Of a DNA stretch of 34,981 nucleotides, positions 23,665 to 31,746 are shown piece after piece (position 1 is the first letter of the stretch; every line of letters begins with the position of its first letter). The notes beneath the pieces are model-generated. The model searched no databases. It had not been told where the DNA came from and worked only from the letters and a program-made list of their open reading frames with translations. This DNA comes from an uncultured Clostridia bacterium (GTDB lineage: Bacteria; Bacillota; Clostridia; Christensenellales; Maliibacteriaceae). Location of the stretch: assembly GCA_934613185.1 (NCBI GenBank), contig CAKTSO010000003.1, forward strand, positions 1 to 34,981, read 5' to 3'. A program made the translations under genes and the position numbers.

Positions 23665-24612
23665 TTATTTGGCCTCGTGCGCCGCCATGAACGCCTGAAT
23701 TTCGTCGAACGTGGGGCAGTTGGTCGTCGTGCCGATGAAGGTGCAGGCATTGCTGCCCATCGCGCCGGCAAGGCGGCAGCAGTCGCGGTGGCTCATACCT
23801 TTCATCAATCCCGTCATGAAGCCGGAGATGAACGCGTCGCCCGCGCCGGTCGTGTCGACGGCGTCGATCTTATAGGCGGGAACGAAGAAGGACTCCTCGG
23901 CGTTGGCAAAATAGCTGCCGTCGCCGCCCATCTTGATCGCAACGTTCTTCGCGCCGCGCGCAAGAAGCGCACGCGCCATATCCTCGACCTTGTCGCAGCC
24001 GGTCATCGCGCGCGCCTCGACAAAGCTGGGCATGAAATAATCGATATAGGGAAGCGCCGTGCCGATGCCCTTGTCGGAAAGCCATTCGCCCCTGCGGTCC
24101 CAGCCGACGTCCGCGGCGGTCGTGAGCCCCTTTTCCTTCGCCGTGCGGAAGATGCGCTCCGCCGTTTTGCCCAGGAGGTTCGGCAGGATGAAGATATTAT
24201 TATAAAGAAGGAAGTCGTATTCTCCGAAGCAGGAAAAGTCGATGTCCTCTTCGCCGATTTTCTTGTTGATCGCATCGGCGAGGCTGTAGAACGTGCGGTC
24301 GCCCTTGTCGTTGATGACGACGAGCGTCACCGCGCCCTTGGCGCCGGGAACGACCTTGATGCGGCGCGTGCCGGCGCCGATCTCCTCCAGGCGATCCGTC
24401 AGCGTTTTGCCGAACGTATCGTCGGAGACGAGCGCCATCATGTCCACGTCCATGCCAAGGCGCGTCATGTTGACCGTCACGTTCATCGTGTCACCGCCGG
24501 TGCTCATCACAAGCGAGTCGATCGAGTTGGAATCGATTTCAAAATTCAGTGCGTTGATCGGCTTGACCAACACGTCCACCGTGCCGTTGCCGATCGCAAG
24601 CAGCTTTGCCAT
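23665..24612 (-). CDS. PfkB-family carbohydrate kinase (first of a tandem pair)
   Basis: A 315-residue sugar kinase, paralogous to the next gene. Key segments are STGGDTMNVTVNMTRLG near 37-53, DRTFYSLADAIN near 105-116, KNVAIKMGGDGSYF and DTTGAGDAF with catalytic D259. It differs from its paralogue around residues 80-130, which form the sugar-binding lid, so specificities may differ. GGAGGAG stands before the ATG at 24612. It is the first gene of the transcript from the promoter at 24702-24730; the leader holds an inverted repeat at 24664-24682. Confidence 0.93.
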   Translation of the reverse strand: MAKLLAIGNGTVDVLVKPINALNFEIDSNSIDSLVMSTGGDTMNVTVNMTRLGMDVDMMALVSDDTFGKTLTDRLEEIGAGTRRIKVVPGAKGAVTLVVINDKGDRTFYSLADAINKKIGEEDIDFSCFGEYDFLLYNNIFILPNLLGKTAERIFRTAKEKGLTTAADVGWDRRGEWLSDKGIGTALPYIDYFMPSFVEARAMTGCDKVEDMARALLARGAKNVAIKMGGDGSYFANAEESFFVPAYKIDAVDTTGAGDAFISGFMTGLMKGMSHRDCCRLAGAMGSNACTFIGTTTNCPTFDEIQAFMAAHEAK

Positions 24613-24663
24613 GGTACTCCTCCGTCATATCTTTCGGTTTGATGTTTCATTCGGAATGCACGC

Positions 24664-24682
24664 ACGTCCAAACATCGGACGT
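24664..24682 (-). promoter_or_regulatory. Inverted repeat in the PfkB leader, candidate operator
   Basis: ACGTCC and GGACGT in perfect symmetry across 7 bp, placed 20 bp downstream of the -10 and 52 bp before the start codon. The position suits a repressor site for a sugar-responsive regulator. Confidence 0.45.
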
Positions 24683-24701
24683 TATACATTGATTCTATAA
24701 G

Positions 24702-24730
24702 AAGATACCGAATTTTACGACAAATGTCAA
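24702..24730 (-). promoter_or_regulatory. Promoter of the PfkB kinase pair
   Basis: Minus-strand TTGACA (perfect), 17 bp, TATCTT. TCGTAAAA occurs in the spacer and again about 33 bp upstream, a possible additional regulator site. The interval 24613-24792 holds no gene. Confidence 0.75.
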
Positions 24731-24792
24731 CCGCATGATTCGGATTTTTACGAAAAATCACACGCCTTTTTCAATAGAGTTTAAAAACAGGC

Positions 24793-25638
24793 TTATTCGC
24801 TTTTTTCCGCCGTCGCCGCGGGCGTTTTGCGCATCGCTTTTCTTCTGGTGCCGCGGCGCTTTTGCGCCTGGCGCGAACGGGAGAAGATCGCGGAAAAGTA
24901 ACCGTCCGCCGGGCAGTGCGCCACGACGATCATGCTGTTTCCGGAAAAAGAGAACATGTCCGTCACGCCGCGCGTGGGCTTTTTGCACACGGGGCACACG
25001 GGATTGCCCTGCCCCGCGTGCGCCAGCGCGCGAAAGTGTGCGTAACCGCTTTGCAGGCGGCGGGACGACGGCAGGAATTCCCCCGAATTATCGCGCGACG
25101 CGCGGTTCATATCAAGATGTTTCAAAATCTGCGCCGCATAGCGCGCGTCCGTCAGGGCGCTGTGGTATTCGCCGGGCTGCTCTTCGATGCCGAGCTTTTC
25201 GACGCACCAGCTCAGCGCACGCTGCGACTGTTTTTCCTCTTCCAATTGCTGGCAGAAAATGCGCTGCATGTCGTAATGCCGCGCCGCGGGGGCCAGCGGC
25301 ATGCCGTAATAGGCGAAATTCTGCATGAGGATCTGCGCGTCCTCGTCACCCCAGCTCAAAAAACAATAGTCCTCGCCGCAGAAATCCAGGAGCTTCTGCG
25401 CGGCCTCCTCAAACAATACGCCGTGGGAGAGCGCCTCGCTGTCCAGATGGACGATCTTTTCCACATGCGGGTGCAAATTGGGATAAATGCTGGGCTTGAC
25501 GACGAGGTTCAACTCGTCCGTGATCTCCAGCGATTCGTTCATTTTCACCGCGCCGATCTCGATGATCTCGCCGATGGCGTGCATGCTGCCGCGATGGATT
25601 TTCTGGTTCCATTCAAGGTCGATAACGATATAATTCAC
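24793..25638 (-). CDS. DEDDh 3'-5' exonuclease with a C-terminal Cys-rich and basic tail
   Basis: A 281-residue exonuclease of the DnaQ/RNase T/KapD group. Catalytic residues are D7 and E9 (VIDLEWN), D98 (LSWGDED), H159 and D164 (EYHSALTDARYAA). After about residue 180 comes a region with CPVC (215-218) and HC (241-242), which could hold a zinc ion, then a tail of Arg and Lys. The basic tail suggests nucleic-acid binding. The start is a GTG at 25638 with AAGGAG nine bases upstream. It is transcribed alone from a good promoter; no clear terminator follows. Confidence 0.88.
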   Translation of the reverse strand: MNYIVIDLEWNQKIHRGSMHAIGEIIEIGAVKMNESLEITDELNLVVKPSIYPNLHPHVEKIVHLDSEALSHGVLFEEAAQKLLDFCGEDYCFLSWGDEDAQILMQNFAYYGMPLAPAARHYDMQRIFCQQLEEEKQSQRALSWCVEKLGIEEQPGEYHSALTDARYAAQILKHLDMNRASRDNSGEFLPSSRRLQSGYAHFRALAHAGQGNPVCPVCKKPTRGVTDMFSFSGNSMIVVAHCPADGYFSAIFSRSRQAQKRRGTRRKAMRKTPAATAEKSE

Positions 25639-25706
25639 AGGATACGGCTCCTTGCCTTTTACGTTCCACGCGCGCAGAATCGATCGAACCGCGCCGCTAA
25701 AACAAA

Positions 25707-25735
25707 AGTATAGCGAAAAAGCGTTTTCTTTTCAA
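25707..25735 (-). promoter_or_regulatory. Promoter of the DEDDh exonuclease
   Basis: Minus-strand TTGAAA, 17 bp, TATACT, about 70 bp upstream of the GTG. It faces away from the galE promoter at 25816-25824. Confidence 0.8.
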
Positions 25736-25815
25736 GGTTTCCGTTTTTCGCGCGGGCTTCGTGCAAAAAAACATGTTTTTTGCCGCAGGCTTTCGCCGCG
25801 CAGGGCTTCGGAACG

Positions 25816-25824
25816 TGTTATAAT
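25816..25824 (+). promoter_or_regulatory. Extended -10 promoter of galE
   Basis: TGT then TATAAT, about 88 bp before the galE ATG; no -35 match at the usual distance. Confidence 0.65.
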
Positions 25825-25912
25825 GAAAAAAAGCGGCGGCGTTTTGCCGCGCCGAGGCTTTTTCAAAAAACATCCGGTCTTTTTTCCCGCAGAATGCAAC
25901 AGGAGGTTTCAC

Positions 25913-26923
25913 ATGAGCACGCTTGTCACCGGCGGTGCCGGATTCATCGGTTCGCACACCTGCGTCGAGCTTCTCGAACACGGCTACGACGTCGTCATCG
26001 TCGACAATCTTTCCAACAGCCGCGCCGAGGTCGTCGACGCGATCGATCGCATCACGGGAAAGCGCCCCGCCTTCGTGCGCGGCGATCTTCTGGATGCGGA
26101 ACTTCTCGAGCGCGTCTTCTGCGAATACGACATCGACTCCGTCATTCACTTCGCGGGCTTAAAAGCCGTCGGCGAGTCGGTCGCGAAGCCGCTTTCGTAT
26201 TACCGCACGAACATCGTCTCGACGCTGAATCTGGTCGACGCCATGCGCCGTCACAATTGCACGCGCATCGTGTTTTCCTCCTCGGCGACCGTCTATGCCC
26301 CGCAGGACGTCTCTCCTTTAAAAGAGACCGACGCGCTCGGCACGACGAACCCCTACGGCAGCACGAAGCTTTTCATCGAACAGATCCTGCGCGACGTCTG
26401 CCGCGCGGACGAGAGCTTCACCGCCGTGCTCCTTCGCTATTTCAACCCCATCGGCGCGCATCCGGCGGGCCTGATCGGCGAAAATCCCAACGGCGTGCCG
26501 AACAACCTTTTGCCGTATGTAACGGACGTGGCGCTCGGGCGGCTGCCGTATCTGAACGTCTTCGGCGACGATTACGACACGCCCGACGGCACGGGCGTGC
26601 GCGACTATATCCACGTCTGCGATCTGGCGCGCGGGCATCTGAACGCGCTGGCCTATTCCAAGACGCTGCGCGGCGCGGACGCCGTCAATCTGGGGACCGG
26701 CCGCGGCACGAGCGTGCTTGAGATCGTCCACGCCTACGAAGAGGTCAACCATGTGAAGATTCCCGTGCGCATCGCGCCCCGCCGCCCCGGCGACAACGCG
26801 ACCGTCTTCGCCGACGCCTCGCGCGCACGCGACGTGCTTTCGTGGCAGGCGCAGTACGACATCCGCGACATGGTCCGCGACTCGTGGAACTTCGCCAAAA
26901 CGACGCTTCAGTCCGAAACTTAA
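25913..26923 (+). CDS. galE: UDP-glucose 4-epimerase
   Basis: GalE interconverts UDP-glucose and UDP-galactose (or the N-acetyl forms) with bound NAD. The 336-residue protein shows the extended SDR signatures: TGGAGFIGSHTCVELL at the N terminus, the VFSSSATVY strand, YxxxK in NPYGSTK, and the epimerase pattern RYFNPIGAHPAGLIGE. AGGAGG lies six bases before the ATG at 25913; the frame is open further upstream, but that part lacks the Rossmann start. The sortase gene follows after about 50 bp with no terminator, so the two are probably co-transcribed. It may feed surface polysaccharide synthesis. Confidence 0.95.
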   Translation: MSTLVTGGAGFIGSHTCVELLEHGYDVVIVDNLSNSRAEVVDAIDRITGKRPAFVRGDLLDAELLERVFCEYDIDSVIHFAGLKAVGESVAKPLSYYRTNIVSTLNLVDAMRRHNCTRIVFSSSATVYAPQDVSPLKETDALGTTNPYGSTKLFIEQILRDVCRADESFTAVLLRYFNPIGAHPAGLIGENPNGVPNNLLPYVTDVALGRLPYLNVFGDDYDTPDGTGVRDYIHVCDLARGHLNALAYSKTLRGADAVNLGTGRGTSVLEIVHAYEEVNHVKIPVRIAPRRPGDNATVFADASRARDVLSWQAQYDIRDMVRDSWNFAKTTLQSET

Positions 26924-26961
26924 AACAATCAATCATCCGAAATTCGATCGATTTTCCCTTC

Positions 26962-26978
26962 GGAGGTGACCGTTTATT
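26962..26978 (+). promoter_or_regulatory. Ribosome-binding site pointing to an ATT start for the sortase
   Basis: GGAGGTGA at 26962-26969 is followed after nine bases from the GGAGG core by an in-frame ATT at 26976. The first in-frame ATG (27054) has no recognisable ribosome site. No ATG, GTG or TTG lies in frame between them, and an in-frame TGA sits at 26967. Confidence 0.55.
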
Positions 26979-28307
26979 TACCCGCCCTACAACCCCAACG
27001 ATTATTTCACGCCCGACCGCTCAAATCAAACGGACGGACGCGACGGCTATACCATGCACGGCAGCTACGTCCCGCGGCAGGATCGCGGCGATCTTTCCAT
27101 GGATCAGACGCCGAAGCAAACCGAACCGCCGGCCGATCATGCTCGAGGCGACGCGGCTTTGCAAAACGCGCGCCCCGCATCGCAAAACGGCGCGCCGTAT
27201 CTTCACCGCACGCGTGAATCTTCCGGCCGTCCCGCCGCCTATTCCCGCGAGCCGCAGAAACTGACGCGGCAGCAGCAAATGCAGCAGACGCGCATGATGC
27301 CCGCGCTGCATCTTCCCGAGACGTCCGACACGCCGCCCGCGGAACCGCCGGCGGAAGAAATCCCGCAGAATACTCCGCAAAAAGGCGCGGCGCTCGTTCC
27401 CCGCGGCGCGCGCACGCAGATCGCGTCGACCGATGCGCCCCGCCGCGGCGACGGCAAAATGCGCGGCGATCGGCGTTCCACTCGGCGGTCGGAAAAGAAA
27501 AAAGGCGGCCGCGGCTCCCGCGGCTCCAAAACCGTCGTGCTCTTCTTTTTGTGCCTGTGCGTCTTCTCTTTGGGGATGCTCGCCTATCTTCTCATCCCGC
27601 GCTTTCTGGCACGCCGCGAGTACATCTCACTCAAGCCGCAATCGCTCGCCGGGCATTCGAGCGAACTCGACGATCTTGCATCAAACATCGGCGGTGAAAG
27701 CGGCGATCAAAACGACGCGCAAACATTGACACAGGAGCTGCTCGACTATTATAAGCAGACCAACGCCGATTTCATCGGCTGGCTCGACGTGCCCGACACC
27801 GAGATCCACTACCCCATTGTCCGCGGCACGGACAACGACTACTATCTGACGCACACGTTCAAAAAGCTCTACAGCGCCTACGGCGCGATCTTCGCGGACT
27901 ACCGCTGCGCGATGGACCTGTCCGACGCCAACACGGTGATCTACGGACATAACATGAAAAACGGCACGATGTTCCACGATCTTGTGCGGATGCTCGACAC
28001 GTCCTATCTTACCGCGCACGACACCTTCACGATCACCTCCGCGGACGGAATCGTGTATTCCTACCGCATTTTCAGCGTTTACGAAGTTTCGGTCACGACC
28101 GACTACCGCACGATCTCGCTGCCCGAAGGCGCGGCGCGTTCGCAATACTTCTCGACGCTGGCCGGATATTCCACCGCGCGCGCGCAGAGCGTCTCTTTCT
28201 CAAACGATTCGAAGATCGTCACGTTCTCGACCTGCCCGAACGACAGCGATCCGAACTACCGCATCGCCGTCCACGCGGTGCTGACGGGAAGCGAACCTCT
28301 CGAATAA
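26976..28307 (+). CDS. Class B-type sortase with a long cytoplasmic tail
   Basis: A membrane transpeptidase that joins surface proteins to the wall. Numbered from the ATG at 27054 it has 417 residues: a disordered Pro/Gln/Arg-rich tail (1-158) ending in a Lys/Arg cluster, a membrane helix (about 159-182), and a sortase domain. That domain contains FIGWLDVPDTEIHYPIV, catalytic H299 (VIYGHNMKNG), C394 (VTFSTCPND) and R403 (NYRIAVHAVL). The layout FxGWLxIxxTxIxYPVVQ is typical of class B. Extension to the ATT at 26976 would add 26 residues. The GH32 protein at 17101-22272, with VPKTGD, is a candidate client although class B enzymes usually prefer NPxTx-like signals. Confidence 0.9.
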   Translation: MYPPYNPNDYFTPDRSNQTDGRDGYTMHGSYVPRQDRGDLSMDQTPKQTEPPADHARGDAALQNARPASQNGAPYLHRTRESSGRPAAYSREPQKLTRQQQMQQTRMMPALHLPETSDTPPAEPPAEEIPQNTPQKGAALVPRGARTQIASTDAPRRGDGKMRGDRRSTRRSEKKKGGRGSRGSKTVVLFFLCLCVFSLGMLAYLLIPRFLARREYISLKPQSLAGHSSELDDLASNIGGESGDQNDAQTLTQELLDYYKQTNADFIGWLDVPDTEIHYPIVRGTDNDYYLTHTFKKLYSAYGAIFADYRCAMDLSDANTVIYGHNMKNGTMFHDLVRMLDTSYLTAHDTFTITSADGIVYSYRIFSVYEVSVTTDYRTISLPEGAARSQYFSTLAGYSTARAQSVSFSNDSKIVTFSTCPNDSDPNYRIAVHAVLTGSEPLE

Positions 28308-28311
28308 CAGA

Positions 28312-28359
28312 AAAAAGCCGTGATCCGCGCGCGTCTGCGCACACGAACCGCGGCTTTTT
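28312..28359. terminator. Bidirectional terminator between sortase and the TIM-barrel gene
   Basis: AAAAAGCCG pairs with CGGCTTTTT around a 30-nt loop that is itself GC-rich and may pair further. T-runs occur on both strands, serving two convergent genes. Confidence 0.8.
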
Positions 28360-28387
28360 CCATGAGCATTCGGCTGTATCTTAAAAA

Positions 28388-29197
28388 TCAGAAGCCCGCT
28401 TTTTCGCAAAGCTCGCGAAGGACGCAAAGTCCACGCTTCGCCGCGGGATAAAACTCCTGCGGGCAAAAGGCTTCCAGGCTCAAATTACCCTTGTAGCCGC
28501 CTTTTTGCAGCGCGGACAAAAAGCGCAGATAGCCGTCGTCTTCCGCCGCGTTTTGCGGGAAAATGCGGCCGACCATGCGCGCGATATGCGCATGAATGAT
28601 CCGATCCGCCATGGGCGTCAGTTTTTCGTAATTCTCGTTTCCGAGGGTGAAATGATAATAGTCGACGAGCGCGCCGACGTTCGGATGATCGACGAGCGCA
28701 ACCTCGCGCATGACGTCGTCCATGTTATAGAACATGTTCGTCTCGCCGCGGTTCAGGCCCTCCAGTGCGAATCGAACGCCGTATTCCGCCCCCATTTCGC
28801 CCATTTTGCGGAACAGCTCCGCCATTTTTTCCGCGCTTTGTTCGCGGTCGTCGCCGACGAGCGTGCTTCTTGCGACGCCCGCGCCGATGACGATGACGCC
28901 CGCGCCAAGAAGCGACGCGCGCTCCAGCGCCTCGCGCGTGTATTCCAGCGCCTTTTGCGGCTCGTGCACGAACTGCTGATCCGCGCCGCAGAACGCGTTC
29001 ATCGTGCGGCAGGGGAGCTTTTGCGCTCGGACGGACTCGAGCACCTGAGATTTAAACTCGTCGCGCGTCAAGGCCATGGTGTTCATCACGGAAATTTCGA
29101 TATAGTCCCAGCCGCTTTTTTCGATGTCCGGCAAAAGGCCCGTTCCGAGCTTCCGCGCATCGCGCGCGGCCATGTTTAAGCAAAGACCGATCTGCAT
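28388..29197 (-). CDS. Xylose isomerase-like TIM-barrel protein (sugar phosphate isomerase/epimerase family)
   Basis: A 269-residue protein of the AP endonuclease 2/xylose isomerase-like barrel family. Putative metal ligands are E146 (FALEGLNRGETN), D179 and H182 (VDYYHF), H204 (IHAHIAR) and E242 (LSLEAF), the usual E-D-H-E set. Members epimerise ketoses or act on inositol intermediates; the substrate here is unknown. The ATG at 29197 is chosen because AAGGAGG lies six bases upstream; the frame extends further but without a ribosome site. It stands alone between two terminators. Confidence 0.85.
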   Translation of the reverse strand: MQIGLCLNMAARDARKLGTGLLPDIEKSGWDYIEISVMNTMALTRDEFKSQVLESVRAQKLPCRTMNAFCGADQQFVHEPQKALEYTREALERASLLGAGVIVIGAGVARSTLVGDDREQSAEKMAELFRKMGEMGAEYGVRFALEGLNRGETNMFYNMDDVMREVALVDHPNVGALVDYYHFTLGNENYEKLTPMADRIIHAHIARMVGRIFPQNAAEDDGYLRFLSALQKGGYKGNLSLEAFCPQEFYPAAKRGLCVLRELCEKAGF

Positions 29198-29233
29198 AAA
29201 CTGCCTCCTTACATATTCTTGGATTTCGCCCTC

Positions 29234-29239
29234 ATTGTA
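29234..29239 (-). promoter_or_regulatory. Candidate -10 of the TIM-barrel gene
   Basis: Minus-strand TACAAT, 36 bp before the ATG. A partial -35 (TTTGCG) occurs at 18 bp. Confidence 0.45.
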
Positions 29240-29271
29240 ACCGAAACGCCGCCGCGGCGCAAACGAAAAAA

Positions 29272-29305
29272 GCGGCGGCATGCGAATTTTTCGCAAAACC
29301 GCCGC
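29272..29305 (-). terminator. Terminator of the M23 peptidase gene
   Basis: GCGGCGG/CCGCCGC stem with an inner TGCGAA/TTCGCA helix, followed on the minus strand by six T. It lies about 25 bp after the stop at 29331. Confidence 0.85.
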
Positions 29306-29330
29306 CCGATTTTTCCTGCGCGTTACATTT

Positions 29331-30152
29331 TTACATTTCCGGGTCGAGATAGCCGTTCGGACCGATCAGCTCGAAATGCAGATGCGCGCCCAAATGCGCC
29401 TCGCAGACCGCCGTCGTGCCGACCGTGCCGATCGGGTCGCCGCAGGAGAGTTTCTCGCCCTCCTTCACGCCCTCCGCCGTTTCGGCAAGGCCCGCGTAAA
29501 CGCTTTTCACGTCGTTTTCATGCGTCAACACGACGACGTTGCCCAAAAGCGCGTCTTTTTTGACTTCCGAAACGACGCCGTCCAGCGCCGCCGTCACGCC
29601 CGTGCCTTCCTCGGCGGCATAGTCCACGCCGTTATGCGTGCGCCACTCGCCGAGCGTCTCGTTGTATTGCAATTCGTCGATGGAAAAATCGCAGACGACC
29701 TTCGCGTCCTTGACCGGCGCGCGAAGGCCCGCGAGCGTCTGTTCGAGCGTGTTCGCCGCGGCGACGGCTTCCTGGGTCGGTGCCGTCTGTTCCTCGCTTT
29801 GCGTCGCGGCGGGTTCGCTTTGACCGGGCGCGTAAGCCTCTTCGTCAAACGTCGCGAGCGCCTGTGTCTGCGACGCCGACGGCGTCGGCGCGCTCTGCGC
29901 CGCTTCGTCCGACGCGCGGCGGAACTGCCCCGTGCCCCACGCCGCCGTCACGCCGACGATCCCGACGGCGAGCGTCAGCAAAAACGCCGCGCCCTGCCGA
30001 TCGACGGCATTGAACTTCCTTCTTCTCGCATGCCGCCGCGCGTTCAGCCGCAAAATGCGGACGAGCCGGTTCTTTGCCTTCGCGGGGCGCTGCTCCTGCT
30101 TTTGATCCTGATTGGAATCCCGATTGTAATCCATATCATCCATACGTTTCAT
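29331..30152 (-). CDS. Membrane-anchored M23 metallopeptidase, SpoIIQ-like
   Basis: A 273-residue protein with an Arg-rich cytoplasmic N terminus (1-53), one membrane helix (about 54-72), a Ser/Gln/Pro/Ala-rich linker (80-145) and a LytM/M23 domain. The zinc ligands HxxxD (H173, D177 in RTHNGVDYA) and HxH (H257, H259 in GAHLHFEL) are all present, so it should be active. B. subtilis SpoIIQ lacks a full set, whereas clostridial SpoIIQ proteins keep it. Divergent SpoIID across 118 bp supports a sporulation role at the engulfing septum; a vegetative hydrolase is the alternative. The ATG at 30152 has GGAGGTG immediately upstream. Confidence 0.85.
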   Translation of the reverse strand: MKRMDDMDYNRDSNQDQKQEQRPAKAKNRLVRILRLNARRHARRRKFNAVDRQGAAFLLTLAVGIVGVTAAWGTGQFRRASDEAAQSAPTPSASQTQALATFDEEAYAPGQSEPAATQSEEQTAPTQEAVAAANTLEQTLAGLRAPVKDAKVVCDFSIDELQYNETLGEWRTHNGVDYAAEEGTGVTAALDGVVSEVKKDALLGNVVVLTHENDVKSVYAGLAETAEGVKEGEKLSCGDPIGTVGTTAVCEAHLGAHLHFELIGPNGYLDPEM

Positions 30153-30201
30153 GCACCTCCGCCCTTAGCTTTCGCCGCCGCGCGCGTTTTATACGCACGA
30201 T

Positions 30202-30230
30202 GCATTTCAAAATGCGCCGCCGCATAAAAT
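30202..30230 (+). promoter_or_regulatory. Candidate sigma-E-type promoter for the SpoIID-like gene
   Basis: GCATTT, about 15 bp, then CATAAAAT, which matches seven of eight bases of the mother-cell sigma-E -10 (CATACAAT). It ends 41 bp before the start codon. No ordinary sigma-A promoter is evident in the divergent 118-bp gap. Confidence 0.45.
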
Positions 30231-30270
30231 CTAAAAACAAAGCACCTTTGCATTTCAGGGAGACATGCTT

Positions 30271-31734
30271 ATGCCGCAGGATTTTTCATTCGACGAACCG
30301 AACGCACAGCGCCGCTATCGTCCGCCCGATTTTTCGGCAGAGCGTGAGCGGGACGATCCGTTCGCGCCGCCGCGCTATCGCCCGCCGCAGTTTTCGCAAG
30401 TCGATCCGCCGCCGCGCCGAAGGCTCGAGACGATCGAGCCGCCGGAAGCCTCCGAACCGTCTTTTTCCGCCGCGGCCGTAAAAGAAGAACCGATCCCTTC
30501 CGATCTGCCGCCGCGCCGTCATAAAAATGCGCGCAAAAACGCAAAGCGCCGCACGAAAGCGCCGCGCAAAAGACGATACCGCCGCCCGATGAGCGCAGGG
30601 AAGCTCGTTGCGGTCGCCGCGGGCATATGTGCCTGTGCGTTCTTTGTCACGGCGACGGTGCGCATTCTGCTTCTGCCGACGGAAGAGACGGTCTACGTCT
30701 TCGACGGTTCCACGGCACAATACGTTTTGACGGACGACTATCTTCCGCCCGCGACGATGCCCGTCGTGTCCAACGTCGCCTGGGACGGCGGCGACGCGCT
30801 TGCGCTTTTGGAGACGTCGAAGCTCATCGGCTCCTCGGACGCGATTTTTCTGACGCAGTCCGACACACCCGCCGCAAGCGGAATCAACGCGACGGTGCGC
30901 GTGTTTTCGACCGCGTCGAACACTGTCGTCGAGATGCCTTTGGAAGAATATCTCGTCGGCGTCGTTGCCGCGGAAGTCCCCGCGGGCTATAACGTCGAAG
31001 CCATCAAGGCGCAGGCGGTCGCCGCAAGGACGTATACCGTCCGCCGCATGGCCTCTCTCGGCGGCGCGCCGGACGGCCGCGGCGGCGACATATGCACGTC
31101 CGCCGCACACTGCCAGGCCTATTATTCCACGGACGAATTGAAAAATCGCTGGGGCGGCAATTTCGACAAATATTATGCGATCGTGCGCGACGCGGTCGCC
31201 GCCACGCAGGGGTTGATCCTGACCTACGACGGCGCGCCGATCAACGCGTTTTATCACGCCAACGCGGGCGGCCGCACCGCCAACTGCGAGGACGTTTTCG
31301 TGCAGGCGCTGCCCTATCTTCGCGCCGTGGACAGCCCGGGCGAATCTGCCTATTCCAGCTATTCGAGCACCAAAACGCTCTCGCGGGCGGAATTTGCCGC
31401 GACGCTTTCGTCGAAGACGGGCGTCTCGATCGACCCCGCAACGCTGGAGGAGAGCGTCCGTGTCACGAGCCGCACCGATTCCGGCCGCATTTACCGAATC
31501 AACATCGCGGGCACGGACTATAAGGGCACAACGTTCCAAAGCTGGTTTTCGCTGCGCTCGACAAACGTCACGTTTTCCATGGACGAATCGAATGTCACAA
31601 TGACCGTTCTGGGCTACGGGCACGGCGTCGGGATGAGCCAGACCGGCGCGAACGCCATGGCCGCCGCCGGAAATTCCTATGCCACGATTTTAAAACACTA
31701 CTATACGGGCGTGGAGATTCGGCCGTATCAATAA
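30271..31734 (+). CDS. spoIID: SpoIID-like lytic transglycosylase with a long N-terminal tail
   Basis: A 487-residue SpoIID/LytB-domain protein. In order: cytoplasmic tail 1-107 with a repeated YRPPxFS motif and a strongly basic end; membrane helix about 112-135; then the catalytic region EMPLEEYLVGVVAAEVPAGY (221-240), AIKAQAVAARTYT, Cys/His positions C275, H280 and C281, FYHANAGGRTANCEDVF, and YGHGVGMSQTGANAMA near the C terminus. B. subtilis SpoIID is about 340 residues, so the tail explains the excess. In sporulation it degrades peptidoglycan glycan strands during engulfment with SpoIIM and SpoIIP. The ATG at 30271 suits GGGAG eight bases upstream better than the ATG at 30265. Confidence 0.9.
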   Translation: MPQDFSFDEPNAQRRYRPPDFSAERERDDPFAPPRYRPPQFSQVDPPPRRRLETIEPPEASEPSFSAAAVKEEPIPSDLPPRRHKNARKNAKRRTKAPRKRRYRRPMSAGKLVAVAAGICACAFFVTATVRILLLPTEETVYVFDGSTAQYVLTDDYLPPATMPVVSNVAWDGGDALALLETSKLIGSSDAIFLTQSDTPAASGINATVRVFSTASNTVVEMPLEEYLVGVVAAEVPAGYNVEAIKAQAVAARTYTVRRMASLGGAPDGRGGDICTSAAHCQAYYSTDELKNRWGGNFDKYYAIVRDAVAATQGLILTYDGAPINAFYHANAGGRTANCEDVFVQALPYLRAVDSPGESAYSSYSSTKTLSRAEFAATLSSKTGVSIDPATLEESVRVTSRTDSGRIYRINIAGTDYKGTTFQSWFSLRSTNVTFSMDESNVTMTVLGYGHGVGMSQTGANAMAAAGNSYATILKHYYTGVEIRPYQ

Positions 31735-31746
31735 TCTTCCAAAAAC

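Noticed and set aside
25831..25860. GC-rich hairpin in the galE leader
   Set aside because: It looks like a terminator only on the minus strand, where no gene lies upstream; probably chance in a GC-rich leader.
30153..30201. Sigma-F promoter for the M23 gene
   Set aside because: A GTATA box and GGCGAAA-like -10 occur on the minus strand, but the spacing (13 bp) is too short and the -10 end does not match.
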